Of a DNA stretch of 30,864 nt, positions 25,116 to 30,864 are shown one piece after another. The position numbers and the translations under genes are program-made. The stretch spans positions 1 to 30,864 of the forward strand of contig JAZROQ010000034.1 of the NCBI GenBank assembly GCA_045648765.1, written 5' to 3'. The DNA comes from RGIG3009 sp045648765. GTDB lineage: Bacteria; Bacillota; Clostridia; Oscillospirales; Acutalibacteraceae. The notes under the pieces were generated by a model. The model did not search any database. It was not told the origin of the DNA and saw nothing but the letters and a program-made list of their open reading frames with translations. How positions within the stretch are numbered: the stretch's first letter is position 1; the number at the start of each line of letters is the position of its first letter.

Positions 25116-26291
25116 ATGTTGCGTTTACATAACGTTTCGCTCGTCACTGCCGACGGCGTAACCCCCCACAGCACCATCGATATCGAAAACGGCAAAATTG
25201 CCGCTGTTTACGATAAACTGTTGCCAACCGACCCTGCTGTCACGGTGTACGATGCAAACGGCGCTTTTGCCGCACCGGGCTTTGTGGATATTCACGTGCA
25301 CGGCGGTGGCGGCATTTCGTTTATGGATGCCACGGCATCCCAAGTGTGCGAAGCGTGCTTGGCCCACGCGCGGTTTGGCACCACCACCATTGTTCCCACC
25401 TCGCTGACTGCCCCCATGGCAGATTTGGTAGGGATGATCCGCACCGTCAAACAAGCCGCAGAAATGCTCGACACCGTCACTGTTGCGGGCGTGCATTTGG
25501 AAGGTCCTTTTTTGTCCCCCGCGCAATGCGGCGCGCAAGATTTGAGCACCATGCTCGCCCCCACTCCCCAAAACTTCGAACCACTGCTTAAAGCGTGGGA
25601 GGGCGGCGTGCGCATCATGGGTGTTGCGGCCGAACTCGACGGCGCGTTCACGCTCGGCGAAGAATTGCAAAAACGCGGCATTGTGGCGTCGATTGCGCAT
25701 TCGGATGCCGATTACGACACGTGTGCTGCCGCTTTACAACACGGTTTTTCGGATATCACACACATTTATTCCGGCTGTTCCATGGTGCACCGCAAAAACG
25801 CCTACCGCCACGGCGGCGTGGTAGAAGCGGGGTTGCTCGAAGATGGGTTTACCGTGCAAATGATTGCCGACGGCAAACACCTGCCGCCCGAACTGCTCAA
25901 ACTTATTTACAAATGCAAAGGCGCCGACAGCATTTCGCTGATTACCGATGCGCTGTTGCCCGCCGCGGCAGGGTTGCCCGAGGGTACGGTGCTCACCTTA
26001 AACGGCACCGACAAAATGGTGCTCGAAGACGGCGTCATGAAACTCGAAAACCGCCAAGCCTTTGCGGGCAGCATTGCCACCACCGACCGTTTGGTGCGCA
26101 ACATGGTGGGACTTGCGGGCGTGCCGCTTTGGGAAGCGGTCAAAATGGCAAGTACCACCCCCGCCCGCGTTATCGGTTTGGGCAACCAAAAAGGCGCGTT
26201 GCTCAAAGGCTACGATGCCGATGTGGTGTTGCTCGATGCCGATTTGCAAGTGCGCGACGTCATTGCCCGCGGCACGTTTATCAAGCGGTGA
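25116..26291 (+). CDS. nagA: N-acetylglucosamine-6-phosphate deacetylase
   Basis: A 391-residue amidohydrolase that removes acetate from GlcNAc-6-phosphate. Visible motifs: HVHGGGG (His60, His62), VHLEGPFLSP with metal ligand Glu129, IAHSDADYD (His195), ITHIYSGCS (His216) and the catalytic Asp278 in LITDAL. The position normally reading THLFNAM is altered to THIYSGCS, so the substrate could differ from classical NagA. The start is ATG 25116, with AAGGAAG about 8 bases upstream; an upstream in-frame extension would run through the terminator and promoter. It is a single gene here, without nagB. A second NagA-like gene lies at the right edge of the window. Confidence 0.9.
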   Translation: MLRLHNVSLVTADGVTPHSTIDIENGKIAAVYDKLLPTDPAVTVYDANGAFAAPGFVDIHVHGGGGISFMDATASQVCEACLAHARFGTTTIVPTSLTAPMADLVGMIRTVKQAAEMLDTVTVAGVHLEGPFLSPAQCGAQDLSTMLAPTPQNFEPLLKAWEGGVRIMGVAAELDGAFTLGEELQKRGIVASIAHSDADYDTCAAALQHGFSDITHIYSGCSMVHRKNAYRHGGVVEAGLLEDGFTVQMIADGKHLPPELLKLIYKCKGADSISLITDALLPAAAGLPEGTVLTLNGTDKMVLEDGVMKLENRQAFAGSIATTDRLVRNMVGLAGVPLWEAVKMASTTPARVIGLGNQKGALLKGYDADVVLLDADLQVRDVIARGTFIKR

Positions 26292-26350
26292 CCTTGCGCT
26301 GCGTTTAACGAAAGAGTAAACACCTATTTCGCGGTGATAATACATCTATC

Positions 26351-26807
26351 TTGCCTCCCTCTGACGAGGGAGGTGGATTTTTGCGAAGCAAAAAGACGGA
26401 GGGAGAGACCATGAAAGAATACAACAAAGCAAATATCCCTCTCGCAAAAATATTGAGAAAAAATATGACCATCTGGGAAAGAAAATTGTGGTACAAATTT
26501 CTTAGAACTTATCCTATACGCTTTCAAAGGCAAAAAGCCATCGGTAATTACATTGCAGATTTTTATTGTGCCAAAGCCGGGCTTGTAATTGAACTTGATG
26601 GCGGTGGGCACTATACTGCCACGCAAACAGAAAAAGACCATCTGCGAACAAAAGAATTGGGAAGCATGAACATAACCGTTTTGAGAATTTGCAACTTGGA
26701 TGTTGACCGCAATTTTAAAGGTGTGTGCGAACATATTGACTTGGCTGTTAAAAAATCTCTCCCTCAGTCAGCTTCGCTGACAGCTCCCTCGTCAGAGGGA
26801 GCCAAGG
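26351..26807. mobile_element. DUF559 cassette bounded by double-hairpin inverted ends
   Basis: Left end: outer stem CCTCCCTC-TGAC-GAGGGAGG (26354-26373), inner stem TTTTTGC-GAA-GCAAAAA (26378-26394), then GGAGGGAGAG. Right end: TCTCTCCCTC (26756-26765), inner stem GTCAGC-TTC-GCTGAC (26767-26781), outer stem GCTCCCTC-GTCA-GAGGGAGC (26783-26802). The ends are inverted copies over about 20 bases and the inner GGGAGAG/CTCTCCC arms can also pair. The interior is one DUF559 gene that is visibly AT-richer than its neighbours. This layout suggests a mobile unit; target-site duplication was not identified. Confidence 0.55.
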
Positions 26808-26812
26808 TTTAA
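26411..26812 (+). CDS. DUF559 family endonuclease-like protein
   Basis: A 133-residue protein of the DUF559 family (PF04480), related to very-short-patch-repair (Vsr)-like and PD-(D/E)XK nucleases. Residues 46-67 carry the fold's signature: Asp50 in NYIADFYC, then Glu61-x-Asp63 in LVIELDGGGH with His67, followed by DHLRTKELGSMNITVLRI. The N-terminal KNMTIWERKLWYKFLR is also typical. The start is ATG 26411 with GGGAGAG upstream, which is itself part of the left terminal repeat. The last about 18 codons (from SLPQSASLTAPSSEGAKV) are translated from the right terminal repeat and are therefore not conserved protein. Function of the family is unproven; close association with hairpin repeats suggests a role in their spread. 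Confidence 0.85.
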   Translation: MKEYNKANIPLAKILRKNMTIWERKLWYKFLRTYPIRFQRQKAIGNYIADFYCAKAGLVIELDGGGHYTATQTEKDHLRTKELGSMNITVLRICNLDVDRNFKGVCEHIDLAVKKSLPQSASLTAPSSEGAKV

Positions 26813-26825
26813 ATTCTACAACAAT

Positions 26826-26858
26826 AAAAAGCGGCTGTTTACAAAACAGCCGCTTTTT
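26826..26858 (-). terminator. Bidirectional terminator between the DUF559 gene and uppP
   Basis: AAAAAGCGGCTGTTT - ACA - AAACAGCCGCTTTTT, a long perfect stem ending in T-runs on both strands, 10 bases past the uppP stop. It serves convergent genes. Confidence 0.88.
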
Positions 26859-26868
26859 ATTGTTTTCC

Positions 26869-27696
26869 TTATAACACTCCGCACGCTATCAGCGCAAACA
26901 AAACGGCGCCCAACACAATGCGGTATACCCCAAAGGGTTTAAAATCGCGTTTCTTAATAAAGTTCATCAAGAACCGAATCACCAGCACCGATACCACAAA
27001 CGATACCACCATGCCAATGGCAAGCAACAAACTTTCCTCGGCGGTAAAACGCTGTCCGTCCAAAAGCAGATATTTCACCACTTTCAGTCCGCTTGCCCCC
27101 GCCATGGCGGGAATCGCCATAAAGAACGAAAATTCCGCCGCCACGGTGCGCGAACAACCAAGCAACACCGCGCCCAAAATGGTCGCGCCCGAACGGGATG
27201 TGCCGGGAATCAGCGCCAAGGCTTGAAAACAGCCCATCAACAGCGCGGTTTTCAACGTCATATCGTTTGTTGTTTGAATGGTGGGTGTGTGGTGGCGGTT
27301 TTCCATCCACAAAAAGCCCACACCGTACAACACAAGCGTGGTGGCAATCACCCACGGTGCCGAAAGCGTGGTGTCGATGATGTCATCAAGCGGCAACCCG
27401 ATAATGGCAGCGGGCACACTTGCCACCAACACTTTGCCCCACAACGACCACGTATCTTTGCGCTCGACCACCGTTTTTTTGGCTGAAAAGGGATTGAGTT
27501 TGTGAAAATACAACACCAAAACCGCCAAAATCGAGCCGAGCTGTATGAGGACCTTAAACAAATCAAACCATTCTTGCGACTGATTAAACGGTAAAAACTC
27601 GTTCACCAAAATCAAATGGCCGGTGCTGCTAATGGGCAACCATTCGGTAATGCCCTGCACAATACCCTGCAAAAGCGCTTTGAGAATATCCCACAC
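26869..27696 (-). CDS. uppP: Undecaprenyl-diphosphatase (BacA/UppP)
   Basis: A 275-residue polytopic membrane enzyme that dephosphorylates undecaprenyl diphosphate, recycling the lipid carrier of cell-wall synthesis; loss of it causes bacitracin sensitivity in known cases. The two catalytic motifs are present: GIVQGITEWLPISSTGHL (Glu18 onward) and PGTSRSGATI near residue 165. About eight hydrophobic helices follow the family's pattern. The likely start is GTG 27696, nine bases after GAGGTG; a GTG four codons upstream lies within that ribosome site. It is the last gene of the leftward operon DivIVA-like - YdbC - uppP, 18 bases after ydbC. Confidence in identity is high. Confidence 0.95.
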   Translation of the reverse strand: MWDILKALLQGIVQGITEWLPISSTGHLILVNEFLPFNQSQEWFDLFKVLIQLGSILAVLVLYFHKLNPFSAKKTVVERKDTWSLWGKVLVASVPAAIIGLPLDDIIDTTLSAPWVIATTLVLYGVGFLWMENRHHTPTIQTTNDMTLKTALLMGCFQALALIPGTSRSGATILGAVLLGCSRTVAAEFSFFMAIPAMAGASGLKVVKYLLLDGQRFTAEESLLLAIGMVVSFVVSVLVIRFLMNFIKKRDFKPFGVYRIVLGAVLFALIACGVL

Positions 27697-27714
27697 GCTG
27701 CCTGTCACCTCACA

Positions 27715-27936
27715 TTAGATGTCGATTTCACCGAGCATATCGCGCAACAAAATAAGTTCATCGGGCGTCAACGTGACACCTTTGCCCATTTTGGTGCGTT
27801 CGGGTGCCCAATCGCGAATATCGTATTTGGGATCGCGGTCGTTCCAACGAATCAAGTTGATTTCTTTGCGCCAACCTGTCGGGGATTCCGACAACACGCC
27901 CAATTCTTTTACAATTTCATACTTCAGTTCTGCCAT
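27715..27936 (-). CDS. PC4/YdbC-family ssDNA-binding protein
   Basis: A 73-residue protein almost entirely made of the PC4-like domain (PF02229): KYEIVKELGVLSES, GWRKEINLIRWNDRDPKYDI, RDWAPERTKMGKGVTLTPDE. Members such as Lactococcus YdbC are homodimers that bind single-stranded DNA in the way of the eukaryotic coactivator PC4. The start is ATG 27936 with AAGGAG eight bases upstream. It lies between a coiled-coil DivIVA-like gene and uppP in one operon. The cellular role in Firmicutes is not settled; replication or transcription accessory functions are possible. Confidence 0.9.
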   Translation of the reverse strand: MAELKYEIVKELGVLSESPTGWRKEINLIRWNDRDPKYDIRDWAPERTKMGKGVTLTPDELILLRDMLGEIDI

Positions 27937-27981
27937 TGTTGTTACTCCTTTTTTTGCATTGTTATGTTATCTTTTTTTCAT

Positions 27982-28467
27982 TTAGAACAACCATTGTTCC
28001 ATAGCCTTTTTCGGCGTTTCGGTTACCGTTTCTTCCGGTTCGGCTTCCACAGCCAATTCCTTGCACACCGCACGGCTTAACGTTTGCAACCGTTCCAACC
28101 GTTCTGTGGCATGGGCAGCCGCGGCGGCAAGCTCGCTTTTTTCTTTCCACAAGGCAGCCACCGCTTGTTGCAGTTCTTCCGTTTGCAACGTAAGCGCCGT
28201 TTTTTCTTGTTCCAAGGCGTCACAGCGTTCTTCCATTTCGGCAATGCGCACATTTTCGTCTGCGGCGGCTTTGGCTTCTTCCAATTGCTGAGAAAGCGCT
28301 GCGTTTTTTTCTTTTTCTTCCGCCACTTGTTGCGAAAGGGCTGCAATTTGGTTTTCCCATTCTTCGCGTTCGTGTTGCTGCTCGCTTCGCAATTCATCTA
28401 TGTAAGTAAGCACGTCGCTTTTGCGAAACCCGCGAAACTCCGTTTCAAACGTTCTGCATTCTTCCAT
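27982..28467 (-). CDS. DivIVA-like coiled-coil protein
   Basis: A 161-residue cytoplasmic protein. The N-terminus (ETEFRGFRKSDVLTYIDELR, residues 8-27) resembles the DivIVA/GpsB lipid-binding region (F-RGY-x-x-x-DV-x-x-Y/F). Residues about 28-135 form one long coiled coil rich in Glu, Gln, Ala and Leu heptads, and the C-terminus is acidic with a short QWLF end. Such proteins gather at curved membrane and recruit division or wall enzymes. The start is ATG 28467 with AAAGGAAGTG upstream; a longer reading from 28587 would run through the promoter. It heads the operon with ydbC and uppP. Membership of the DivIVA family is inferred from the short N-terminal motif, so the exact role is uncertain. 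Confidence 0.7.
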   Translation of the reverse strand: MEECRTFETEFRGFRKSDVLTYIDELRSEQQHEREEWENQIAALSQQVAEEKEKNAALSQQLEEAKAAADENVRIAEMEERCDALEQEKTALTLQTEELQQAVAALWKEKSELAAAAAHATERLERLQTLSRAVCKELAVEAEPEETVTETPKKAMEQWLF

Positions 28468-28501
28468 CGGTACACACTTCCTTTCGCCGTATCTGCGACT
28501 T

Positions 28502-28530
28502 ATTTTACCACGCCCCATAAAAAAACGCAA
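28502..28530 (-). promoter_or_regulatory. Promoter of the DivIVA-like/ydbC/uppP operon
   Basis: Leftward TTGCGT (28525-28530), 17-base spacer, TAAAAT (28502-28507), 35 bases upstream of the first start codon. Confidence 0.65.
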
Positions 28531-28710
28531 GTTTTTATTTCGCGCGGACTCTACGCCATTCTTAACAATGCAAAAATCAGCAAGCAATCACCCCATTGGA
28601 GTCGGTGTGTCTATCAAGGCCCCCTTGTGTAAAGGGGGCTGTCAGCCGAATAGGCTGACTGGGGGATTGCTTGGTACGGTCTTTGGATTTTTCTTAAAAG
28701 GTTTACAAAT

Positions 28711-28827
28711 GAATAGTGAATATTGAATAGTGAATGATGAATAATTGAGGTGTCGGCGCAGCCGACGAATAAAAATTGTGCCAAAGGCACACCGACATTA
28801 TTCACTCTTCACTCTTCACTTTTCACT
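28711..28827. repeat. Heptamer inverted-repeat element, nested
   Basis: Left arm: five tandem heptamers GAATAGT, GAATATT, GAATAGT, GAATGAT, GAATAAT (28711-28745). Right arm: ATTATTC, ACTCTTC, ACTCTTC, ACTTTTC, ACT (28797-28827), the inverse of the left. Between them lies the core of small hairpins described separately. Confidence 0.65.
28749..28804. repeat. 56-base direct repeat, copy A
   Basis: Identical to 28971-29026 except one base (CCAAAGG versus CCGAAGG). It contains stems GTCGGC-GCA-GCCGAC and GTGCC-AAA-GGCAC and runs into the ATTATTC heptamers. Confidence 0.85.
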
Positions 28828-28927
28828 GCGGCAACTGTGTTGCCGCAAGGGCAATCCCTCCACCGCTGTCGCGGTCCCCCTCCCTTTACACAAGGGAGGC
28901 TATCACACCGATTTTGGATAGATACCG

Positions 28928-28970
28928 TAGGGGCGGATACTATCCGCCCGCAGCCTCGCCCTTCGGGAGA
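28928..28970. repeat. Two adjacent intergenic hairpins
   Basis: GGGCGGATA-C-TATCCGCCC (28931-28949) and, next to it, GCCTCGCCC-TTC-GGGAGAGG (28953-28971) are small stems of the kind dispersed in these genomes. The stretch 28468-29145 as a whole carries no supported gene. Confidence 0.5.
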
Positions 28971-29026
28971 GGTGTCGGCGCAGCCGACGAATAAAAATTG
29001 TGCCGAAGGCACACCGACATTATTCA
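28971..29026. repeat. 56-base direct repeat, copy B
   Basis: Near-identical copy of 28749-28804. Downstream it continues into degenerate heptamers ATTATTC, ATTTTTC, ATTCTTC, ACCGTTC, ATTATTC (29019-29053); unlike copy A it has no left heptamer arm, so it may be a truncated element. A further stem GGGCGGCA-GAT-TGCCGCCC follows at 29066-29084. Confidence 0.85.
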
Positions 29027-29103
29027 TTTTTCATTCTTCACCGTTCATTATTCATTAAATCCGGCGGGCGGCAGATTGCCGCCCCTACTTTCCCCACCCA
29101 AAA

Positions 29104-29134
29104 GCGGCGCGGGGTGTTCCCCCCGCGCCGCTTT
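29104..29134 (-). terminator. Terminator of the Gln/Asn-repeat gene
   Basis: GCGGCGCGGGG - TGTTCC - CCCCGCGCCGC, a perfect 11-bp GC stem with AAA/TTTT flanks on both strands, 12 bases beyond the small gene's stop codon. Confidence 0.75.
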
Positions 29135-29145
29135 TGTTGCTTTGT

Positions 29146-29289
29146 TTAGATATTGCGTTCTTGCTCTTTTTTGTTTTGGTTTTCTTGCTTGTTTTGCTTG
29201 TTTTGGTTGTTTTGCTTGTTCTGATTGTTTTGGTTGTTTTGGTTGTTTTGCTTGTTCTGATTGTTTTGGTTGTTTTGATTGTTTTGCAT
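29146..29289 (-). CDS. 47-residue Gln/Asn tandem-repeat protein
   Basis: MQNNQNNQNNQNKQ followed by more QNN/QNK units and a charged end KKEQERNI. Nearly all of the first 39 residues are Gln or Asn with Lys spaced through them; no signal peptide, no hydrophobic segment and no cysteine. It is expected to be disordered, water-soluble and possibly self-associating. The ATG at 29289 is preceded by GGGGAGG with 8 bases between, an excellent ribosome site, and a strong terminator follows the stop, which together argue for a real gene despite low complexity. The coding DNA is a 9-base period with a longer repeated block of about 33-36 bases, so copy number may vary. Function unknown; not a recognised spore-coat or SASP sequence. 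Confidence 0.6.
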   Translation of the reverse strand: MQNNQNNQNNQNKQNNQNNQNNQNKQNNQNKQNKQENQNKKEQERNI

Positions 29290-29311
29290 CAGAAGGTCCT
29301 CCCCAACAAAA

Positions 29312-29345
29312 ATTGTCGGCACTTTTTTCAAAAAGTACCGACAAT
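29312..29345 (-). terminator. Hairpin terminator or attenuator before the Gln/Asn-repeat gene
   Basis: ATTGTCGG-C-ACTTTTT - TC - AAAAAGT-A-CCGACAAT, a 16-bp stem broken by one mismatch. Leftward it is followed by TTTTGTT and then directly by the ribosome site of the Gln/Asn-repeat gene. It terminates the membrane-protein gene at 29368, or acts as an attenuator if transcription of the small gene begins upstream (a TATAAT sits at 29367-29372). Confidence 0.65.
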
Positions 29346-29367
29346 AGTGTTAGCAAAAAAGGCAAAA

Positions 29368-30084
29368 TTATACTTGTTTTTCAATAAATGCTTTGAGCAA
29401 CGCCACACATGCTTTTTGCGCCGCTTTTTGTTTTTCGGAATAGGTTTTTTCATCTACCGCGCGCACACCGCACACCATCGAAGCGGGGAACATTCCCACT
29501 TTTTCGGCAGTGACAAACATTTCCTCTTTTAAAAATGCGGCGTTTTTCCAGTTCCAATACGTGTTGTCTTGGCTCAAATTTGGGGCAGAAACATCCAACT
29601 TTTCAAAAAACGTCACGCCTTCTCGCATGGCCCCGCACACCGTTTCGGTGTAATAAGCAGGGTCAAACAAAAACAAATGCACGTCTTTGGCTGCCAAATG
29701 CCCCAAAATCGATTGATGATTCACCGTTTGCAATTGCACCGTTTGGTTTTTGGAAATATCCAACACCTGCACCGTCACCATCACTTTGTCGTCACCGTTT
29801 TGGTCAGTGGCAAGGGTGGAAAACTCCGCTTCCAACTGTTCCACCACATCGGGTGAAATAGGTGTGGGCGAAACCATACAAATCAAAAAATCGGGGCGCG
29901 TCCGTGTTGCCGAATGAATAATCAAGCCCACAACAATCAAAACCGCCAAGCCAAAGCCCCACACCTTCCACTTGTGATGGTACCAAAAATCTTCCCATCG
30001 GCTTTTGGGTGTGGGCGGTGTGGCAAACGAATGGTACTCCAACTCCTCTTTGGGAACCCCTACCAAATAGCGTTCTCTTGCCAT
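29368..30084 (-). CDS. Single-pass membrane protein of unknown function
   Basis: A 238-residue protein. N-terminal cytoplasmic segment of about 40 residues (MARERYLVGVPKEELEYHSF), one transmembrane helix (about residues 43-60, VWGFGLAVLIVVGLIIHSA), then an extracytoplasmic domain of about 175 residues containing RPDFLICMVSPTPISPDVVEQ and DVHLFLFDPAYY. No known domain recognised; the outer part loosely suggests an alpha/beta ligand-binding or TRAP/solute-binding fragment, but that is a guess. The start is ATG 30084, only 2 bases after the stop of the upstream nagA-like gene, so it is probably cotranscribed with it. The shared N-terminal pattern (RYLVGV) appears in other Clostridia hypothetical proteins as far as I recall. 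Confidence 0.75.
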   Translation of the reverse strand: MARERYLVGVPKEELEYHSFATPPTPKSRWEDFWYHHKWKVWGFGLAVLIVVGLIIHSATRTRPDFLICMVSPTPISPDVVEQLEAEFSTLATDQNGDDKVMVTVQVLDISKNQTVQLQTVNHQSILGHLAAKDVHLFLFDPAYYTETVCGAMREGVTFFEKLDVSAPNLSQDNTYWNWKNAAFLKEEMFVTAEKVGMFPASMVCGVRAVDEKTYSEKQKAAQKACVALLKAFIEKQV

Positions 30085-30086
30085 AC

Positions 30087-30864
30087 TTATCGATTATCCA
30101 CCTTAATGCAACCTTTAACGATCACCAACACAATGTTAAAGTCATCGTCCACTACCAACAAATCGGCGTTTTTGCCCACCGCAATCGACCCCGTTTCGTT
30201 GTCCACGCGAATGGCACGGGCGGGGTTGATGGTGGCGGATTTCACCGCTTGTTTCAGCGGGATTCCAAACGAAATCACGTTTTTAAGTTCTTCGTACACG
30301 TTGGAAGTGGAAGCGGCAATCGTACCGTCAGCAAGCAATGCTTTGCCGTCTTTTACATACACCGTTTGTCCACCCAAATCGTATTCGCCGTCCACGTGAC
30401 CTGCCGCACACATGGAATCGCTGATAATCACACTGTTGTCTTCACCCAGTTGCGCAAACGCAATGCGCAACGCCGCCGGATGAATGTGGAATCCGTCGCA
30501 AATCAGTTCGGCGCGCACGCCGTATTCGCGGGTTTTGTCAAACACCGCGCCCACCACACCGGGGCTGCGATGCGTAAGACCGCTTTGTGCGTTATACAAG
30601 TGCGTGACGTGGCGCACACCCCATTCGATGGCGGCACACGCTTCGTCATATCCTGCGGCCGTGTGCGCAATCGAAACCGGGCAAATCGGCTGCACTTCTT
30701 TGACAAATTCTTCGGCGCCTTCACATTCGGGGGCAATATCCACCACTTTAATAACGCCGCCGCAGTCATTGTACAACCGCAAAAATTCCTCTTTGTCGGG
30801 GTTGCGCACATAAGCGCCGTTTTGCGCGCCTTTTTTGGACATCGCAATGTACGGACCTTCCATG
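30087..30864 (-). CDS. nagA: N-acetylglucosamine-6-phosphate deacetylase (partial, 5' end outside window)
   Basis: The C-terminal 258 residues or so of a second NagA-type amidohydrolase. It opens inside the metal-ligand motif (MEGPYI, equivalent to HLEGPF), continues with KKGAQ, SIAHTAAGYDEACAAIEWG, VRHVTHLYNAQSG (the usual THLFNA motif, intact here), LICDGFHIHP, and the catalytic Asp in VIISDSMCAAG, ending with the beta-strand domain (GSIAVGKNADLLVVDDDF). The Met at the window edge is internal, not a start. It differs clearly from the nagA at 25116, whose THLFNA region is replaced. It is followed after 2 bases by the membrane-protein gene. Confidence 0.9.
   Translation of the reverse strand, partial: MEGPYIAMSKKGAQNGAYVRNPDKEEFLRLYNDCGGVIKVVDIAPECEGAEEFVKEVQPICPVSIAHTAAGYDEACAAIEWGVRHVTHLYNAQSGLTHRSPGVVGAVFDKTREYGVRAELICDGFHIHPAALRIAFAQLGEDNSVIISDSMCAAGHVDGEYDLGGQTVYVKDGKALLADGTIAASTSNVYEELKNVISFGIPLKQAVKSATINPARAIRVDNETGSIAVGKNADLLVVDDDFNIVLVIVKGCIKVDNR

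Larger units (their letters stand above)
28619..28900. mobile_element. Gene-free repeat with double-hairpin ends (MITE-like)
   Basis: Left end: GCCCCCTT-GTGTA-AAGGGGGC (28619-28639), inner stem GTCAGCC-GAATA-GGCTGAC (28641-28659), then GGGGGATTGC. Right end: GCAATCCCTC (28851-28860), inner stem ACCGC-TGTC-GCGGT (28862-28875), outer stem CCTCCCTT-TACAC-AAGGGAGG (28879-28899). This is the same order of parts as the DUF559 cassette at 26351-26807, but no protein is encoded. The interior contains another, nested repeat (28711-28827). Confidence 0.6.

Noticed and set aside
28711..29060. Possible CRISPR array
   Set aside because: The repeats are 7-base units and hairpins without regular 30-base spacers, and no cas genes are present.
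29134..29532. Leucine/valine-rich plus-strand frame opposite the Gln/Asn-repeat gene
   Set aside because: It is the complement of CAA/AAC repeats, lacks a ribosome site and runs into the antisense of the membrane-protein gene.

Overview
The window looks like a chromosomal segment of a low-to-mid GC Firmicute of class Clostridia, probably a gut or rumen Oscillospiraceae/Ruminococcaceae-type bacterium. This is inferred from a DUF4364 gene beside an OmpR-type two-component pair, a DivIVA-like coiled-coil gene in an operon with a PC4/YdbC protein and uppP, strong AGGAGG-type ribosome sites, sigma-A promoters with 17-base spacers, and Firmicutes-style intergenic hairpin repeats. No rRNA, tRNA or CRISPR array was seen.

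Layout. 1-275: 5' part of a bacterial microcompartment shell gene (leftward). 529-3224: leftward operon DUF4364 - response regulator - histidine kinase. 3397-16508: two giant leftward genes for secreted family-16 glycoside hydrolases (1572 and 2725 aa) packed with Big_2 Ig-like domains, carbohydrate-binding-like beta-sandwiches and a CARDB-like domain; each has its own promoter and terminator. 16747-17499: AAC(3)-family acetyltransferase homologue. 17584-18812: promoter, cobalamin riboswitch, DUF4430 lipoprotein and ECF-type S component, a probable B12 uptake unit. 18821-19075: intergenic repeats, including a multi-hairpin CGATAT/ATATCG array. 19132-19506: small four-helix membrane protein with cysteine-rich ends. 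19523-23493: long inverted repeat, then the rightward operon metF - MetH reactivation domain - metH (methionine synthase lacking its own reactivation domain). 23597-25036: Cthe_2159-type carbohydrate-binding lipoprotein. 25116-26291: nagA. 26351-26812: a DUF559 nuclease gene enclosed by double-hairpin inverted ends. 26869-28467: leftward operon DivIVA-like - YdbC - uppP. 28540-29135: gene-free cluster of nested repeats. 29146-29289: a 47-residue Gln/Asn-repeat protein. 29368-30864: second nagA (truncated by the window edge) followed by a single-pass membrane protein.

How the parts fit. The GH16 proteins, the Cthe_2159-like lipoprotein and two NagA paralogues point to a cell that works on extracellular polysaccharide and amino sugars at its surface. 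The B12 riboswitch unit sits close to, and divergent from, a cobalamin-dependent methionine synthase operon, so B12 import and its main consumer are neighbours. The BMC shell gene may be part of another B12-using locus outside the window, but that cannot be tested here. The least explained elements are the DUF559 cassette and its apparent nuclease-free relative, the CGATAT multi-hairpin array, the heptamer repeats, and the (QNN)n mini-gene.
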